64,000 bases of DNA from Mycolicibacterium chubuense (GTDB lineage Bacteria; Actinomycetota; Actinomycetes; Mycobacteriales; Mycobacteriaceae), in contig NZ_JYNX01000034.1 in NCBI RefSeq assembly GCF_001044255.1, forward strand, positions 139,686 through 203,685, read 5' to 3'. The notes beneath the pieces were generated by a model. That model did no database searches. It was given only the letters and a program-made list of their open reading frames with translations, and had not been told where the DNA came from. Every line of letters starts with the position of its first letter. Positions within the stretch are counted from its first letter, which is position 1. The position numbers and the translations under genes are program-made. This document shows, in pieces, positions 45,980-55,320 of this stretch.

Positions 45980-47576
45980 GCATCACGCCGTCGGCGATGC
46001 GCAGGGTGCGGTCGACGCCGATCCCGGCCAGGAACGCGTCGTCGTGGCTGACCACGACGAACGCGCCCCGGTAGGCAGCCAGGGCGGCTTCGAGCTGGGC
46101 GACGCTGACCAGATCCAGATTGTTGGTCGGTTCGTCGAGCAGCAGCAGCTGCGGCGCCGGTTCGGCGAACAGCACGCACGCCAGCGTCGCGCGGAGTCGC
46201 TCTCCGCCCGACAGCGCGCCGACTGGGAGCTCGACAGCGTCACCGCGGAACAGGAACTGCGCCAGCAGATGTCGTCGTCGGGTCACCGACAGTGTCGGCG
46301 CGGTCGCGGCGAGGTTGTCGGCGACCGTGCGCTCGTCGTCGAGCAGGTCCAGCCGCTGCGACAGATAGGCGATTCGTCCGCCGAAGCGTTCGACCGTGCC
46401 GCCGTCGGGCTCGACCTCCCCGAGCAGAGTCCGCAGCAGCGTGGTCTTCCCGCTGCCGTTGGGTCCGGTCAGGGCGATCCGCTCGGGACCACGCACGGTC
46501 AGGTTCACTCCGGCGAGCACCTGCCGTCCGCCACGTCCGAGTCGAACGTCGTTCAGCTGCACCAGCGTCCGGCCTGCCGGCACCGTGGTGTCCGGCAGAT
46601 CCAGGACCAGTGCGTCGTCGTCGCGGACGGCACGTTCGGCCTCGTCGAGCCGGACGCGGGCGTCGTCGAGCCGCCGGGCGTGCACGTCGTCGGTGCGCCC
46701 GGCCGTCTCCTGCGCGCGCCGCTTCATCGCGCCGGCGACGATCTTGGGCAGGCCCGCGTCGGGCAGTGAGCGCTTCGCGGTGCCGGCGCGCCGGTCGGCG
46801 CGCTCACGCGCCTGCTGACGCTGCCGCTTCTCGCGCTGCAGTTGCTGCTCGGCCTGCCGGACCGCACTGCGGGCGGCCTGATCGGCATTCTCGACGGCAT
46901 CCCGGTAGGCGCTGAAAGACCCTCCGTAGAGTGTGATCTCGTCGCCGCGCAGCTCCGCGATGCGGTCCATGCGGTCGAGGAGCACCCGGTCGTGGCTGAC
47001 CAGCAGCAGGCAGCCGCTGAAGTCGTCGAGCGCCTCGTAGAGCCGGTCGCGGGCGTCGTGGTCCAGATTGTTCGTCGGCTCGTCGAGGAGCAGAACATCG
47101 CTGCGGCGCAGCAGCTCCCGCGCCAGCCCGAGGGTGACCACCTCGCCACCGGACAGCGTGCGCAGGGACCGATCCAGGCCGATGTGGCCGAGCCCGAGGC
47201 GATCCAGCTGGGCGCGGGCCCGCTCCTCGGCGTCCCAGTCGTCACCGATCGCGGCGAACACCTGCTCACCCGCATCGCCGCGGGCCAGCGCGTCCAGCGC
47301 GGCCATCACGCCGGCGACACCGAGAAGTTCGGCGACCGTGCGGTCGTCGAGCAGCGGCAGCGTCTGGGGCAGGTAGCCGACGGCGCCGTCGACGGTGATC
47401 GTGCCCGCGGCGGGGGTCAGCTCACCGGCGACGAGTGCGAGCAGCGTGCTCTTGCCCGCGCCGTTGGGGGCGACGAGCCCGGTGCGGCCGGGCCCGACCG
47501 AGAACGACAGGTCGGTGAACACCGGGGTGTCGTCGGGCCAGGAGAACGAGACGTGGGACAGGACGATCGATGGCAT
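45975..47576 (-). CDS. ABC-F family ATPase (ribosome-associated / antibiotic-resistance type)
   Basis: 533 residues with two ABC cassettes and no membrane domain. The first has [14 protein letters not shown] and LLLDEPTNNLD; the second has GPNGSGKT, LSGGE and LLLDEPTNNLD. Between them lies a charged, helical linker rich in Gln, Arg and Lys (about residues 225-260) as in ABC-F proteins that enter the ribosome. Such factors protect from macrolides, lincosamides or other drugs, or rescue stalled ribosomes. Which of these applies is unknown. The 86-base leader to dapE holds a 4-codon mini-ORF and complementary segments. No counterpart exists at this site in M. tuberculosis. Confidence 0.88.
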   Translation of the reverse strand: MPSIVLSHVSFSWPDDTPVFTDLSFSVGPGRTGLVAPNGAGKSTLLALVAGELTPAAGTITVDGAVGYLPQTLPLLDDRTVAELLGVAGVMAALDALARGDAGEQVFAAIGDDWDAEERARAQLDRLGLGHIGLDRSLRTLSGGEVVTLGLARELLRRSDVLLLDEPTNNLDHDARDRLYEALDDFSGCLLLVSHDRVLLDRMDRIAELRGDEITLYGGSFSAYRDAVENADQAARSAVRQAEQQLQREKRQRQQARERADRRAGTAKRSLPDAGLPKIVAGAMKRRAQETAGRTDDVHARRLDDARVRLDEAERAVRDDDALVLDLPDTTVPAGRTLVQLNDVRLGRGGRQVLAGVNLTVRGPERIALTGPNGSGKTTLLRTLLGEVEPDGGTVERFGGRIAYLSQRLDLLDDERTVADNLAATAPTLSVTRRRHLLAQFLFRGDAVELPVGALSGGERLRATLACVLFAEPAPQLLLLDEPTNNLDLVSVAQLEAALAAYRGAFVVVSHDDAFLAGIGVDRTLRIADGVMR

Positions 47577-47674
47577 GGGGGAACTCTCGAGACGTACTCA
47601 GGGGAAAGACGGCGGGACGGAGTCGTCAGCGCGAGAGCATGGGACCAGGGTAACCGGACCCGTCAACCGATTAA
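47577..47674 (-). promoter_or_regulatory. Leader of the ABC-F gene: mini-ORF and complementary arms
   Basis: A mini-ORF encoding M-L-S-R then stop occupies 47626-47640. Its CTCTCG (47632-47637) is complementary to CGAGAG (47584-47589), which lies 7 bases before the ABC-F start and could hide the ribosome site. Upstream, on the same strand, TTAAT (47670-47674) stands 3 bases before a -35-like TTGACG (47661-47666). That layout recalls WhiB7-dependent promoters, but I see no good -10. Translation attenuation is an inference. Confidence 0.35.
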
Positions 47675-48727
47675 GTACCGCCGCAACATCTCGGTGACCG
47701 CGGTGATCTGATCGACATCGACGTGTTCGTCGGCGCGGTGCGCCGTGTTCGGGTCACCCGGACCGTAGTTGACCGCGGGCACGCCCAGCGCCGCGAACCG
47801 GGACACGTCGGTCCAGCCGTACTTCGCCCGGACCTCTCCCCCGGCGGCGGCGACCAGCGCGGCCGCCGCCGGCCGGCTCAGGCCGGGCAGCGCGCCCGCC
47901 GCGGCATCGGTCAGCTCGACGGCCACGTCGAGGCCGTCGAAGACCTCGCGCACGTGCGCGTAGGCCTGCTCGGTGCTGCGGTCGGGCGCGAAGCGGAAGT
48001 TCACCGTCAAGGAGGCGGCGTCGGGGATGACGTTGCCGGCCACGCCGCCGTCGATCCGCACCGCCGACAGGCCTTCGCGGTACACGCAGCCGTCGATGTC
48101 GACGCTTCTGGCCTGATAGGCCTCGAGCCGGGCCAGCACGGCACCGAGTTTGTGGATCGCGTTGTCGCCCAACCAGGATCGAGCCGAGTGCGCGCGGGTC
48201 CCGGAGGCGCTGATGACCACCCGCAGGGTGCCCTGGCAGCCGGCCTCGATCAGTCCGCCCGACGGCTCCCCGAGGATCGCGACGTCGGCGGTCAGCCAGT
48301 CGGGCATCTCCCTCTCGATGCGGCCGAGGCCGTTGGCCGACGCCTCGATCTCCTCGCAGTCGTACATCACCAGCGTGATGTCGTGCGCCGGGTCGGCGAC
48401 CGTGGCGGCCAGGTGCAGGAACACCGCGTCGCCGGATTTCATGTCGGAGGTGCCGCAGCCGTACAGCAGCCGGCCGTCCCGGCGGCTGGGCAGGTTGTCG
48501 GCGGCGGGGACGGTGTCGGTGTGGCCGGCCAGCAGGACCCGCGAGGGCCGGCCGAAGTCGGTGCGGGCCAGCACCGCGTCGCCGTTGCGGACGATCTCGA
48601 AGCCGGTGGTCTGTGCGCGCAGCGCGGTCTCGATCTCGTCGGCGATGCGCTGCTCGTGGCGGGATTCGCTGGGGATGTCCACCAGCGCCGCGGTCAGCGC
48701 GATCGGATCACCGTGGAGGTCGAGCAC
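47663..48727 (-). CDS. dapE: Succinyl-diaminopimelate desuccinylase
   Basis: 354 residues, equal to M. tuberculosis DapE (Rv1202). It is an M20 metallopeptidase-family enzyme. [12 protein letters not shown] holds the first zinc His and the following Asp, [12 protein letters not shown] the bridging Asp, and CEEIEA the catalytic Glu. It hydrolyses N-succinyl-LL-2,6-diaminopimelate in the lysine/DAP pathway, which feeds peptidoglycan. The start is GTG 48727, where homology begins. In M. tuberculosis it adjoins dapD; here about 4.4 kb separates them. Confidence 0.95.
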   Translation of the reverse strand: MLDLHGDPIALTAALVDIPSESRHEQRIADEIETALRAQTTGFEIVRNGDAVLARTDFGRPSRVLLAGHTDTVPAADNLPSRRDGRLLYGCGTSDMKSGDAVFLHLAATVADPAHDITLVMYDCEEIEASANGLGRIEREMPDWLTADVAILGEPSGGLIEAGCQGTLRVVISASGTRAHSARSWLGDNAIHKLGAVLARLEAYQARSVDIDGCVYREGLSAVRIDGGVAGNVIPDAASLTVNFRFAPDRSTEQAYAHVREVFDGLDVAVELTDAAAGALPGLSRPAAAALVAAAGGEVRAKYGWTDVSRFAALGVPAVNYGPGDPNTAHRADEHVDVDQITAVTEMLRRYLIG

Positions 48728-48800
48728 GAGACACCACGTTAGCCGGTTCGCTAGCGTGAGAACGCCGGACGCGTCCGCCGGCAAGGGAGGCACCAGCCGA

Positions 48801-49154
48801 ATGACGCCGACGCCCCAGGAGCCGGACTACCGGTTCACCCTCGCCAATGAGCGGACGTTCCTGGCGTGGATCCGCACCGCGCTGGCGCTGATCGCGGGCG
48901 GGGTCGCCATCGTGCAGTTCGCGCCGGCGTTCGGCATCGCCGGGGTCCGGCACATCCTGAGTGTGGCGCTGACCGCCGCCGGCGGTGCGCTCGCCGTGCT
49001 GGCCGTCCGGCGGTGGCAGGTGGTGCAGGAGGCGATGCGCACCGGCGCGGACCTGCCGCGCACCCGGATCCCCCTGGCGCTGGCCGCGGGCATCTTCCTG
49101 GTGACCGTCGGCGTCGTCGTCGTCCTGCTGATCTGGCCACCGGGAAGCCGCTGA
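48801..49154 (+). CDS. DUF202 (YidH-like) membrane protein
   Basis: 117 residues. The N-terminal [29 protein letters not shown] is the DUF202 signature, and three transmembrane segments are visible. The function is unknown. ATG 48801 has GGGAGG about 11 bases upstream. A second DUF202 gene starts 1 base after its stop, and the pair is divergent from dapE. YidH/YidG-like tandem pairs are common in bacteria. Confidence 0.82.
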   Translation: MTPTPQEPDYRFTLANERTFLAWIRTALALIAGGVAIVQFAPAFGIAGVRHILSVALTAAGGALAVLAVRRWQVVQEAMRTGADLPRTRIPLALAAGIFLVTVGVVVVLLIWPPGSR

Positions 49155-49155
49155 C

Positions 49156-49470
49156 ATGCCCCAGACCGCCAAGCCCGGGCTGCAGGCCGAACGCACCCTG
49201 CTGTCATGGGAGCGCAGTTCCCTGGGGCTGCTCGTCGGCGGCGTCCTGCTGCTGATCCGCCACCACGGCCCGCCCATCGCGGGGCGGGCCGTGCTGGCGG
49301 TGACGGCCGGGTTGTTGGCGCTGGTGGTGCTCGGCCTCGGCTATCGACGGGCGCGGCGCCTGCGCGGCGAGCGCGGCGTCGAGGTGCCGTCGCTGGAGGT
49401 GCTGATCCTCGGCTACGGGACGGCGGCCTTCGGTCTGGCCGTGGCGGTCGCGCTGGTGCTGTCGCGGTGA
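49156..49470 (+). CDS. DUF202-like membrane protein, second of a pair
   Basis: 104 residues with three transmembrane segments. LQAERTLLSWERSSLGLLVGGVLLL keeps the pattern of DUF202 (ERTxLxWxR), though it is more divergent than its neighbour. The ATG lies 1 base after the upstream stop, so the two are translationally coupled and probably assemble as a heteromer. No function is known. It is convergent with the amine transaminase gene (4-base gap). Confidence 0.8.
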   Translation: MPQTAKPGLQAERTLLSWERSSLGLLVGGVLLLIRHHGPPIAGRAVLAVTAGLLALVVLGLGYRRARRLRGERGVEVPSLEVLILGYGTAAFGLAVAVALVLSR

Positions 49471-49474
49471 GCGG

Positions 49475-50491
49475 TCAGTACTCGATGGCCTCGATCAGCG
49501 GCGACGGCTCGTCCATCAGTGCCCAGAACCGGTCCCGGATGGCGACGGTCATCGGACCGGGCGCACCGGAGCCGATCGGCTCCCCGTCGAGGGTGTTGAT
49601 CGGCGTGACCCCGCCGGCGGTGGTGACCGCCATGATCTCGTCGGCCTCGTAGAGCTCGTGGCTGGTGACGTCACGCAGCGTCGCCTCGATGCCCATCGCG
49701 TCGGCGATCTCGAACACCGTCTTGCGGGTGATGCCAGGCAGCGCGTTGCGCGACGGGGATGCCAGCACGCCGTCCTTGACGATGCACACGTTGAAGCCGG
49801 GGCCCTCGGCCACACAGTTGTCGGAGTCGAGCAGGATCGCGGTGCGGGCGCCGCGGTCCTTGGCCTCGAAGCTGGCCGCGGTGAGATCGCCCCACTGGTA
49901 GTTCTTGATCGTCGGATCGACGGTGTTGCGGCCGGCGCGCCGGACGTGCCGGGGCACCACCGCGGTGGTGCCGAAGATCTGCTCGGACGGCGGGAACGCC
50001 CACAGGTACGGAATGGCATAGATGTACACCTGGTGGGTGAGCTTGGACAGGTCCTTCTCACCCTTGCGGCGTCCGTAACCCCGGGTGACCGTCAGGTTCA
50101 CGAACGACTCCCGCAGCTGCGACATGCTCACGCACTTCTTGGTGATCTCGGCGAGTTCGTCCTTGCTCATTCCGGCGTCCAGGCGAAGCTTGCGGGCGCC
50201 GTCGAGCAGCCGGTCGAGGTGATCCCCGAGGCGGAAGATGTTGCCGTGCCACACATGCGCGACGGTGTAGGTCAGATCGGAGTGCCCGAACCCGGTGTCG
50301 AAGATCGAGATCCGCGCGTCCTCCGCGGGGATGAACTCGCCCTCGATCCAGGCCACGCCGCCCGCGTACGGGCTCGAGGTGTCCAGTTCGTAGTCGCTGT
50401 ACTGGATCACCGAGCCGGGCGGGGTGTCCTCGCGGATGGCGCCGGGCTCGACGGCGACGAGGTTGGACTTTCCTGTGTCAGTAACAGTCAT
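49475..50491 (-). CDS. (R)-selective amine transaminase-like, PLP fold-type IV (class IV aminotransferase)
   Basis: 338 residues, closely resembling the (R)-amine transaminase described from M. vanbaalenii, as I remember that sequence. [21 protein letters not shown] opens the fold. Catalytic Lys196 lies in [12 protein letters not shown], and [16 protein letters not shown] and [14 protein letters not shown] form the phosphate and active-site loops. It should move the amino group of primary (R)-amines or D-amino acids to a keto acid such as pyruvate. The ATG at 50491 has AAAGG upstream. It follows an APC permease on the same strand (35-base gap). Confidence 0.88.
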   Translation of the reverse strand: MTVTDTGKSNLVAVEPGAIREDTPPGSVIQYSDYELDTSSPYAGGVAWIEGEFIPAEDARISIFDTGFGHSDLTYTVAHVWHGNIFRLGDHLDRLLDGARKLRLDAGMSKDELAEITKKCVSMSQLRESFVNLTVTRGYGRRKGEKDLSKLTHQVYIYAIPYLWAFPPSEQIFGTTAVVPRHVRRAGRNTVDPTIKNYQWGDLTAASFEAKDRGARTAILLDSDNCVAEGPGFNVCIVKDGVLASPSRNALPGITRKTVFEIADAMGIEATLRDVTSHELYEADEIMAVTTAGGVTPINTLDGEPIGSGAPGPMTVAIRDRFWALMDEPSPLIEAIEY

Positions 50492-50526
50492 GGGAGACAA
50501 TGCCTTTCGGTTATCAGGGGTGGCGC

Positions 50527-52032
50527 TCACAGATTGTGGTTCTTGGCGTAGGTCGCGCCGGCGTCACCGCGCGCGAGGCGCGACTTGAGGCCGGTGGCCC
50601 ACCACAGCGCCGCGACGGCGACGATGCCGAGGAACACCCACTTGTTGCTGGTGAACTGCGGGAGGAAGAGCAGGGCCACCGCGACGGCGAGGAACACCAC
50701 CAGTGCCGTCACGTAGAGCGGAAGCCGGAACCGGCCGAGGTCGAAGGTGCCGGGCTCACCCTGGGGGATCGTGCCGCGCCGGTAGCCGACGATCAGGCCG
50801 ATGGTCTGCAGGATGTAGACGAAGAAGAACAGCAGGGACGCGATGCCGATGATGTAGTTGAACGCCTTCTCGTTGACCAGCGCCGAGAGCAGCAGAACCG
50901 TTGACAGGCAGCCCAATCCGAGCACCGCGTACGTCGGCGCCTTGGACTTCGGCGAGACGTGACGCCACACGTGGGAGAACGGCAGCATGTTGTCGCGGGC
51001 CATCGAGTACGTCAGCCGGGTGGCCACCAGGATGTTGGCCAGCAGGCACGCCAGGATGTTCGTCAGCGCCACGGCGACCACGATCTTCGTGACGACCGGG
51101 CCGGCCTGCTGGGTGATGATCTCCTCGATCGGCGCGGCCGAATTCGCTTCGACCGCAGCGGCATCCTTGATGGCCAGCACGTACACCACGTACATCAGGA
51201 ATTCGATGACGATCGAGGTGATGAGCGCATAGAACATGGTCTTCGGCACCACGCGGCGGGCGTTCTTGGTCTCCTCGGCCACATCGGCCCCGGATTCGAC
51301 GCCGATCAGACCGAAGAACGGTCCCAAGGCGGCGGCGAGCCACGCCAGCATGTAGGAGTCCTTGTCGCCGGACTGCCCGCCGGTGAACAGGGTGGAGATC
51401 GGCTGGTGGTTCTCCGGTGACGAGAAGGCGATGATCGCGATCAGTGCGGTGGCGCCGACGGTGATGACCAGCTCGAGGCTGACGCCGATGTTGTTGACCA
51501 TCGTCGCGAACCGCACGCCGTAGATGTTGATGAGCACGCAGACGAACACCACGGCGATGGCCAGGAGGATCTGCGCGCTCTGGCTCATGCTCCAGCCGAA
51601 CAGCCCGCCCAGGTAGCCGGAGAGGATGAATCCGACGCCCGTCATGCCGCAGACCCAGCCCAACAGCGCGATCACGCCGGTGAACCACGCCAGATTGGGC
51701 CCGTTGATCCGGCTGATCCATTGATAGGAGTAACCCGCGAGGGGGAGCTTCGCGGTCAGGTCGGCGGCGATGAACGTCCACAGTGCGAACACCGCGCCGG
51801 CCAGCAGCAGCGTCCACACGAACGGTGCGCCGGCGGTGAAGTAGCCGGCGCCGAAGCCGGTGAACACCGCGGTGGTGGCGCTGATCGTCGCGAACCCGAT
51901 CGCGAACGAGGCCAGCGTGCCGACCGAGCGGTCCAGCTTCTGGGTGTAACCGAGCTCGGCCAGGACCGCGTCCTCGGCGTTGGGCGCGGGGGGTCGTTCT
52001 GAATGAGTCGGTCGGATCACTGCGTCTGTCAT
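50527..52032 (-). CDS. APC-superfamily amino acid/amine permease
   Basis: 501 residues with 12-14 predicted membrane helices. The N-terminal [31 protein letters not shown] is the conserved APC start. [27 protein letters not shown] is the conserved helix-6/7 loop. It probably imports amino acids or amines, and its position directly upstream of the transaminase points to the transaminase's substrate or amino donor. It starts with ATG at 52032, after a 105-base spacer with a LysR-type box. Confidence 0.9.
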   Translation of the reverse strand: MTDAVIRPTHSERPPAPNAEDAVLAELGYTQKLDRSVGTLASFAIGFATISATTAVFTGFGAGYFTAGAPFVWTLLLAGAVFALWTFIAADLTAKLPLAGYSYQWISRINGPNLAWFTGVIALLGWVCGMTGVGFILSGYLGGLFGWSMSQSAQILLAIAVVFVCVLINIYGVRFATMVNNIGVSLELVITVGATALIAIIAFSSPENHQPISTLFTGGQSGDKDSYMLAWLAAALGPFFGLIGVESGADVAEETKNARRVVPKTMFYALITSIVIEFLMYVVYVLAIKDAAAVEANSAAPIEEIITQQAGPVVTKIVVAVALTNILACLLANILVATRLTYSMARDNMLPFSHVWRHVSPKSKAPTYAVLGLGCLSTVLLLSALVNEKAFNYIIGIASLLFFFVYILQTIGLIVGYRRGTIPQGEPGTFDLGRFRLPLYVTALVVFLAVAVALLFLPQFTSNKWVFLGIVAVAALWWATGLKSRLARGDAGATYAKNHNL

Positions 52033-52123
52033 GGTCGCTCCAGGTCAGGCCGTGGGGATGAACACCTGCAGACAGACAACCGCCATCTCGGCGCCACCGG
52101 AAGTTCGATGTTTTGATCTGGTC

Positions 52124-52138
52124 ATAAACTGCGGTTAT
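52124..52138. promoter_or_regulatory. LysR-type T-N11-A box upstream of the APC permease gene
   Basis: ATAA-N7-TTAT (52124-52138) fits the T-N11-A consensus of LysR operators. It overlaps the lysR stop codon and lies about 90 bases upstream of the permease start. This suggests an internal promoter under control of the adjacent LysR. Confidence 0.4.
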
Positions 52139-53043
52139 CACTGCCGCTCAGGTGACGGCTCGCCGCCGCTCCACTGCTCCTGGACGAGCCGGACCAGGGC
52201 GTCGGCCTGCGGGGTCAGGCTGCCGGGGTTCCAGGCCAGCGCGGTGTGGCTGGGCGGCCGGTCGCTGATCGGGACGTACGCGATGCCGGGCCGGTCGTAG
52301 AACCGGGCGACCGACGAGGTGGTGAAGCTGATGCCCAGCCCGCGGGCGATCGCGGTGGTCTCGGCCTCGTAGGTGGCGGCGACCGCGGCGATGGTCGGGG
52401 GCCGGTTGCCGCGTACGTCCATCGCCAGCCAGTAGTCGCGCCAGGTGCCCGCCGTGAGCGGCGCACACACGATCGGATCGTCGAGCAGCTCGACGATCGA
52501 GACCTCGGGGCGCCCCGCGAGCCGGTGATCCCGGGGCAGGCAGGCCACCCACGACTCGGAGTCCAGGATCAGCATGCGGTGCTCGGGCAGATCCACCGGC
52601 GGCCGGATGATCGCGACCTCGGTGGTGCCGTCGGCCAGGCCCGCCGTCGGGTCGGCGAAGTCGAACTCGATCGGTTCGACGGTGACGTCGGGGTAGGCGG
52701 CCTCGAAGTGTCGCACCAGCCGGAACAAAAGGTCGGCGCCGGTGCCGATGAGGTAGCCGACGCGCAGCACTCCCAGCCGGGTGCCCGACAGCGTGACCAG
52801 GTTGTCCACGACCGCGTCCACCCCGGACAGGGCCTGCTGCACCTGCGGCAGCCAGGCGGCGCCGAGATCGGTGAGCGCGACCTCGCGGGTGTTGCGCCGG
52901 AACAGCACGACGCCGAAGTGGTGCTCGAGTTGTTTGATCGCGGTGGACAGCGCGGGCTGGGTGATGAACAGCTTCTCGGCGGCGCGCCGGTAGTTGAGCT
53001 CCTGGCCGAGGACGGCGAAGTAGCGCAGTTGGCGCAACGTCAC
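52138..53043 (-). CDS. LysR-family transcriptional regulator
   Basis: 301 residues. The N-terminal wHTH is TLRQLRYFAVLGQELNYRRAAEKLFITQPALSTAIKQLEHHFGVVLFRR. A PBP2-type effector domain follows (residues ~92-290; GVLRVGYLIGTGADLLFRLVRHFE). It is the likely regulator of the APC permease and amine transaminase genes downstream on the same strand. The effector is unknown; an amine or amino acid is plausible. The start is GTG 53043; the nearest good ribosome site lies too far upstream (about 18 bases), so the start is slightly uncertain. Confidence 0.88.
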   Translation of the reverse strand: MTLRQLRYFAVLGQELNYRRAAEKLFITQPALSTAIKQLEHHFGVVLFRRNTREVALTDLGAAWLPQVQQALSGVDAVVDNLVTLSGTRLGVLRVGYLIGTGADLLFRLVRHFEAAYPDVTVEPIEFDFADPTAGLADGTTEVAIIRPPVDLPEHRMLILDSESWVACLPRDHRLAGRPEVSIVELLDDPIVCAPLTAGTWRDYWLAMDVRGNRPPTIAAVAATYEAETTAIARGLGISFTTSSVARFYDRPGIAYVPISDRPPSHTALAWNPGSLTPQADALVRLVQEQWSGGEPSPERQ

Positions 53044-53118
53044 GTCGGTGCTCGTGGTTCGCCTCCCGTCCTGTCGAGGCCCGGGTCGGGACCTGTGAAG
53101 CGATGCTAGGCGCACCGG

Positions 53119-53132
53119 TAGCCTGAAGCACC
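53119..53132 (+). promoter_or_regulatory. Leaderless-type -10 before dapD
   Basis: TAGCCT at 53119-53124 is 8 bases before GTG 53133 and no Shine-Dalgarno is seen. The spacer to lysR, divergent on the other side, is 89 bases. Confidence 0.35.
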
Positions 53133-54080
53133 GTGACTTCAGGAGCTTCAGGTATCGGCGTGGCGACGCTCGCAGCCGACGGATCCGTTCTCGACGTGTG
53201 GTTCCCCGCGCCGGAACTGTCCGAGCAATCCAGTGCCGGCACGGTGCGGCTGTCGGTGGCCGAGGTACCCGCCGAACTGGCCGAGCTCGCCGGCCGCGAC
53301 GAGGACCGCGACGTCGAGACGGTGATCGTGCGCACCGCGATCGCCTCACTGGAGGACAAGGCCGTCGACGCCTACGACGCGTATCTGCGCCTGCATCTGC
53401 TCTCGCACCGGCTGGTGGCGCCACACGGGCTGAACGCCGACGGGCTGTTCGGCGTGCTCACCAACGTCGCGTGGACCAACTACGGACCGTGCGCCATCGA
53501 GGGATTCGAGATCACGCGGGGTCGGTTGCGCCGCCGCGGTCCGGTCACGGTCTACGGCGTCGACAAGTTCCCGCGCATGGTCGACTACGTGATGCCCTCC
53601 GGCGTGCGCATCGCCGACGCTGACCGGGTGCGCCTCGGTGCCCATCTGGCTCCGGGCACGACGGTCATGCACGAGGGCTTCGTGAACTTCAACGCCGGGA
53701 CCCTGGGCAGCTCGATGGTCGAGGGGCGCATCTCGGCGGGCGTCGTGGTGGGCGACGGGTCCGATGTCGGGGGCGGCGCGTCGATCATGGGCACGCTCTC
53801 CGGCGGTGGCACGCAGGTGATCTCCGTCGGCAAGCGCTGCCTGCTGGGCGCCAACGCCGGCCTGGGCATCTCGCTGGGCGACGATTGCGTGATCGAGGCC
53901 GGCCTGTACGTCACCGCCGGCACGAAAGTCGTGACCGGTGACGGGCAGAGCGTGAAGGCCCGCGAGCTCTCCGGCGCGAACAACCTGCTGTTCCGCCGCA
54001 ATTCGTTGACCGGGGCGGTCGAGGTGGTCAAGCGCGACGGCACCGGCATCACGCTGAACGAGGCCCTGCACGCCAATTGA
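53133..54080 (+). CDS. dapD: Tetrahydrodipicolinate N-succinyltransferase
   Basis: 315 residues (Rv1201c homologue). A mixed N-terminal domain precedes a left-handed parallel beta-helix (residues ~160-270) with hexapeptide repeats, ending with an arm for the active site. The conserved segment [17 protein letters not shown] lies near the active site. It transfers succinyl from succinyl-CoA to tetrahydrodipicolinate, the step before the aminotransferase and dapE in DAP/lysine synthesis. It starts with GTG. Confidence 0.95.
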   Translation: MTSGASGIGVATLAADGSVLDVWFPAPELSEQSSAGTVRLSVAEVPAELAELAGRDEDRDVETVIVRTAIASLEDKAVDAYDAYLRLHLLSHRLVAPHGLNADGLFGVLTNVAWTNYGPCAIEGFEITRGRLRRRGPVTVYGVDKFPRMVDYVMPSGVRIADADRVRLGAHLAPGTTVMHEGFVNFNAGTLGSSMVEGRISAGVVVGDGSDVGGGASIMGTLSGGGTQVISVGKRCLLGANAGLGISLGDDCVIEAGLYVTAGTKVVTGDGQSVKARELSGANNLLFRRNSLTGAVEVVKRDGTGITLNEALHAN

Positions 54081-54107
54081 GCGCGCCCGTCACGCACGGT
54101 GGCGCGC
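54081..54107. terminator. Hairpin at the dapD/ROK convergent junction
   Basis: GCGCGCC (54081-54087) and GGCGCGC (54101-54107) pair perfectly with a 13-base loop. It starts right after the dapD stop and covers the last codons of the opposing ROK gene, fitting a two-way terminator without U-tract. Confidence 0.4.
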
Positions 54108-55268
54108 CGCCCACGCGGCCAGCGCGTCGGGCGTCGTGACGTGGTCGAGCGCCCGAATCACCGCACCGTGCAAGGGGCCGTCCTCACCGTGCTGGGCGTC
54201 GCGCACCGGCGGCGGCGATTCCTTGCGGAACGCCATCAGGGCGTCGCGGTAGGCGGCCTCGAATTCCTCGGTGGCACAGGCCCGCAGCAGCGCCGCGACA
54301 CCTCCCAGCGTCACCACCTGGGGATCGTGGAGGTTCACCAGCGCCCCGGCGCCCCGGCCGAGCGAGATCGTGACCTTCCGAAAAGCACTGCGCGTCTTGG
54401 CATCCCGACGGCCGAGTAGCCCGTGCAGATAGTCGACGGGGTCGGCGGGCTCGTCGACGCCGAGGTGACGCGCCATCGCGCGGCCGTCCACGGTGAGGTC
54501 CCAGCAGCCGCGGGCACCGCAGGGGCAGATCAGCGCCGGATCACCGAACGGGATGTGGCCGTACTCCCCCGCTGCGCCGTGCGCTCCGGACACCGGCTCG
54601 CCGTGCACCACCAGCACCCCACCGACACCTTTGGCGACCATCAGGTGTAGCGCGGTCGACGCGGCGCGGGCGGCCCCCGTGCGGGCCTCGGCGAGCCCGG
54701 CCAGCGTGGCGTCATTGCCGACCAGGACGGGAATGTTGGCGCGGCGAGGGATCTTCGCGGTCAGCACCGACAGGTCGACGTCGCGGCGCCCGCGCGAGGT
54801 GAACTGCACCAGCCGGGCATCGCTGACCGTTCCCGCCACCGACACCGAGACGGCCGTGAGCCGGGGGGCATGGCGGCGGTAGACGGTGCCGATCGCGCCG
54901 GCCAGCCGGCCGAGTGCGTCGTCGAGGTCGCCCGGATAGCCATGCCGGGCCACCATGTCGGGTCTGCCGTCGAGGCCGGCGAGCGCCAGCCGCCAGTCAG
55001 CGGCCCGCAACTCCGCCGCCAGCACGAGCGGTCCCTCGTCGTGGCCGCCGAGCACGGTCGTCGGCCGGCCCCGGCCCCGGGCCGGAGCGGGCGCCTCGTC
55101 GAGCAGCCGGGCTGCGCGCATCCGGGAGATCAGTTCACTGGCCCCGCCGCTGCCGATCCCGAGGCGCGCGGCCGCCGCGGCCCGGGTGATGCCCGGCTCG
55201 GCACGCACGACCCCGAGAAGCTCGGCGGCACTGTGCCACCGGAGCCGTCCGGACTGCGGGGAAACCAT
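54090..55268 (-). CDS. ROK-family transcriptional regulator
   Basis: 392 residues. An N-terminal winged HTH (residues ~12-70; AELLGVVRAEPGITRAAAAARLGIGSGGASELISRM) is followed by a ROK sugar-kinase-like domain. The zinc motif CPCGARGCW is present near residue 260 and LMVAKGVGGVLVVHGEPVSGAHGAAGEYGHIPFG matches the family. It probably represses the divergent MFS exporter in response to a sugar or sugar phosphate. The ATG 55268 has AATACT 6 bases upstream, suggesting leaderless mRNA. Confidence 0.88.
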   Translation of the reverse strand: MVSPQSGRLRWHSAAELLGVVRAEPGITRAAAAARLGIGSGGASELISRMRAARLLDEAPAPARGRGRPTTVLGGHDEGPLVLAAELRAADWRLALAGLDGRPDMVARHGYPGDLDDALGRLAGAIGTVYRRHAPRLTAVSVSVAGTVSDARLVQFTSRGRRDVDLSVLTAKIPRRANIPVLVGNDATLAGLAEARTGAARAASTALHLMVAKGVGGVLVVHGEPVSGAHGAAGEYGHIPFGDPALICPCGARGCWDLTVDGRAMARHLGVDEPADPVDYLHGLLGRRDAKTRSAFRKVTISLGRGAGALVNLHDPQVVTLGGVAALLRACATEEFEAAYRDALMAFRKESPPPVRDAQHGEDGPLHGAVIRALDHVTTPDALAAWAARHRA

Positions 55269-55320
55269 GACGTGAGTATTCCTTTGGTTTAAACTCGCCC
55301 GTTGAGTATATTCACACCGC
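55269..55320. promoter_or_regulatory. Divergent promoter/operator region of the ROK and MFS genes
   Basis: Only 52 bases separate the two start codons. The -10-like AATACT (minus strand, 55275-55280) and TATATT (plus strand, 55307-55312) lie 6 and 8 bases from their starts. Between them sits the palindrome GTTTAAAC (55287-55294); a TTGGTT (55284-55289) with a 17-base spacer could be the -35 of the MFS gene. A ROK repressor bound at the centre would block both directions. Confidence 0.5.
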
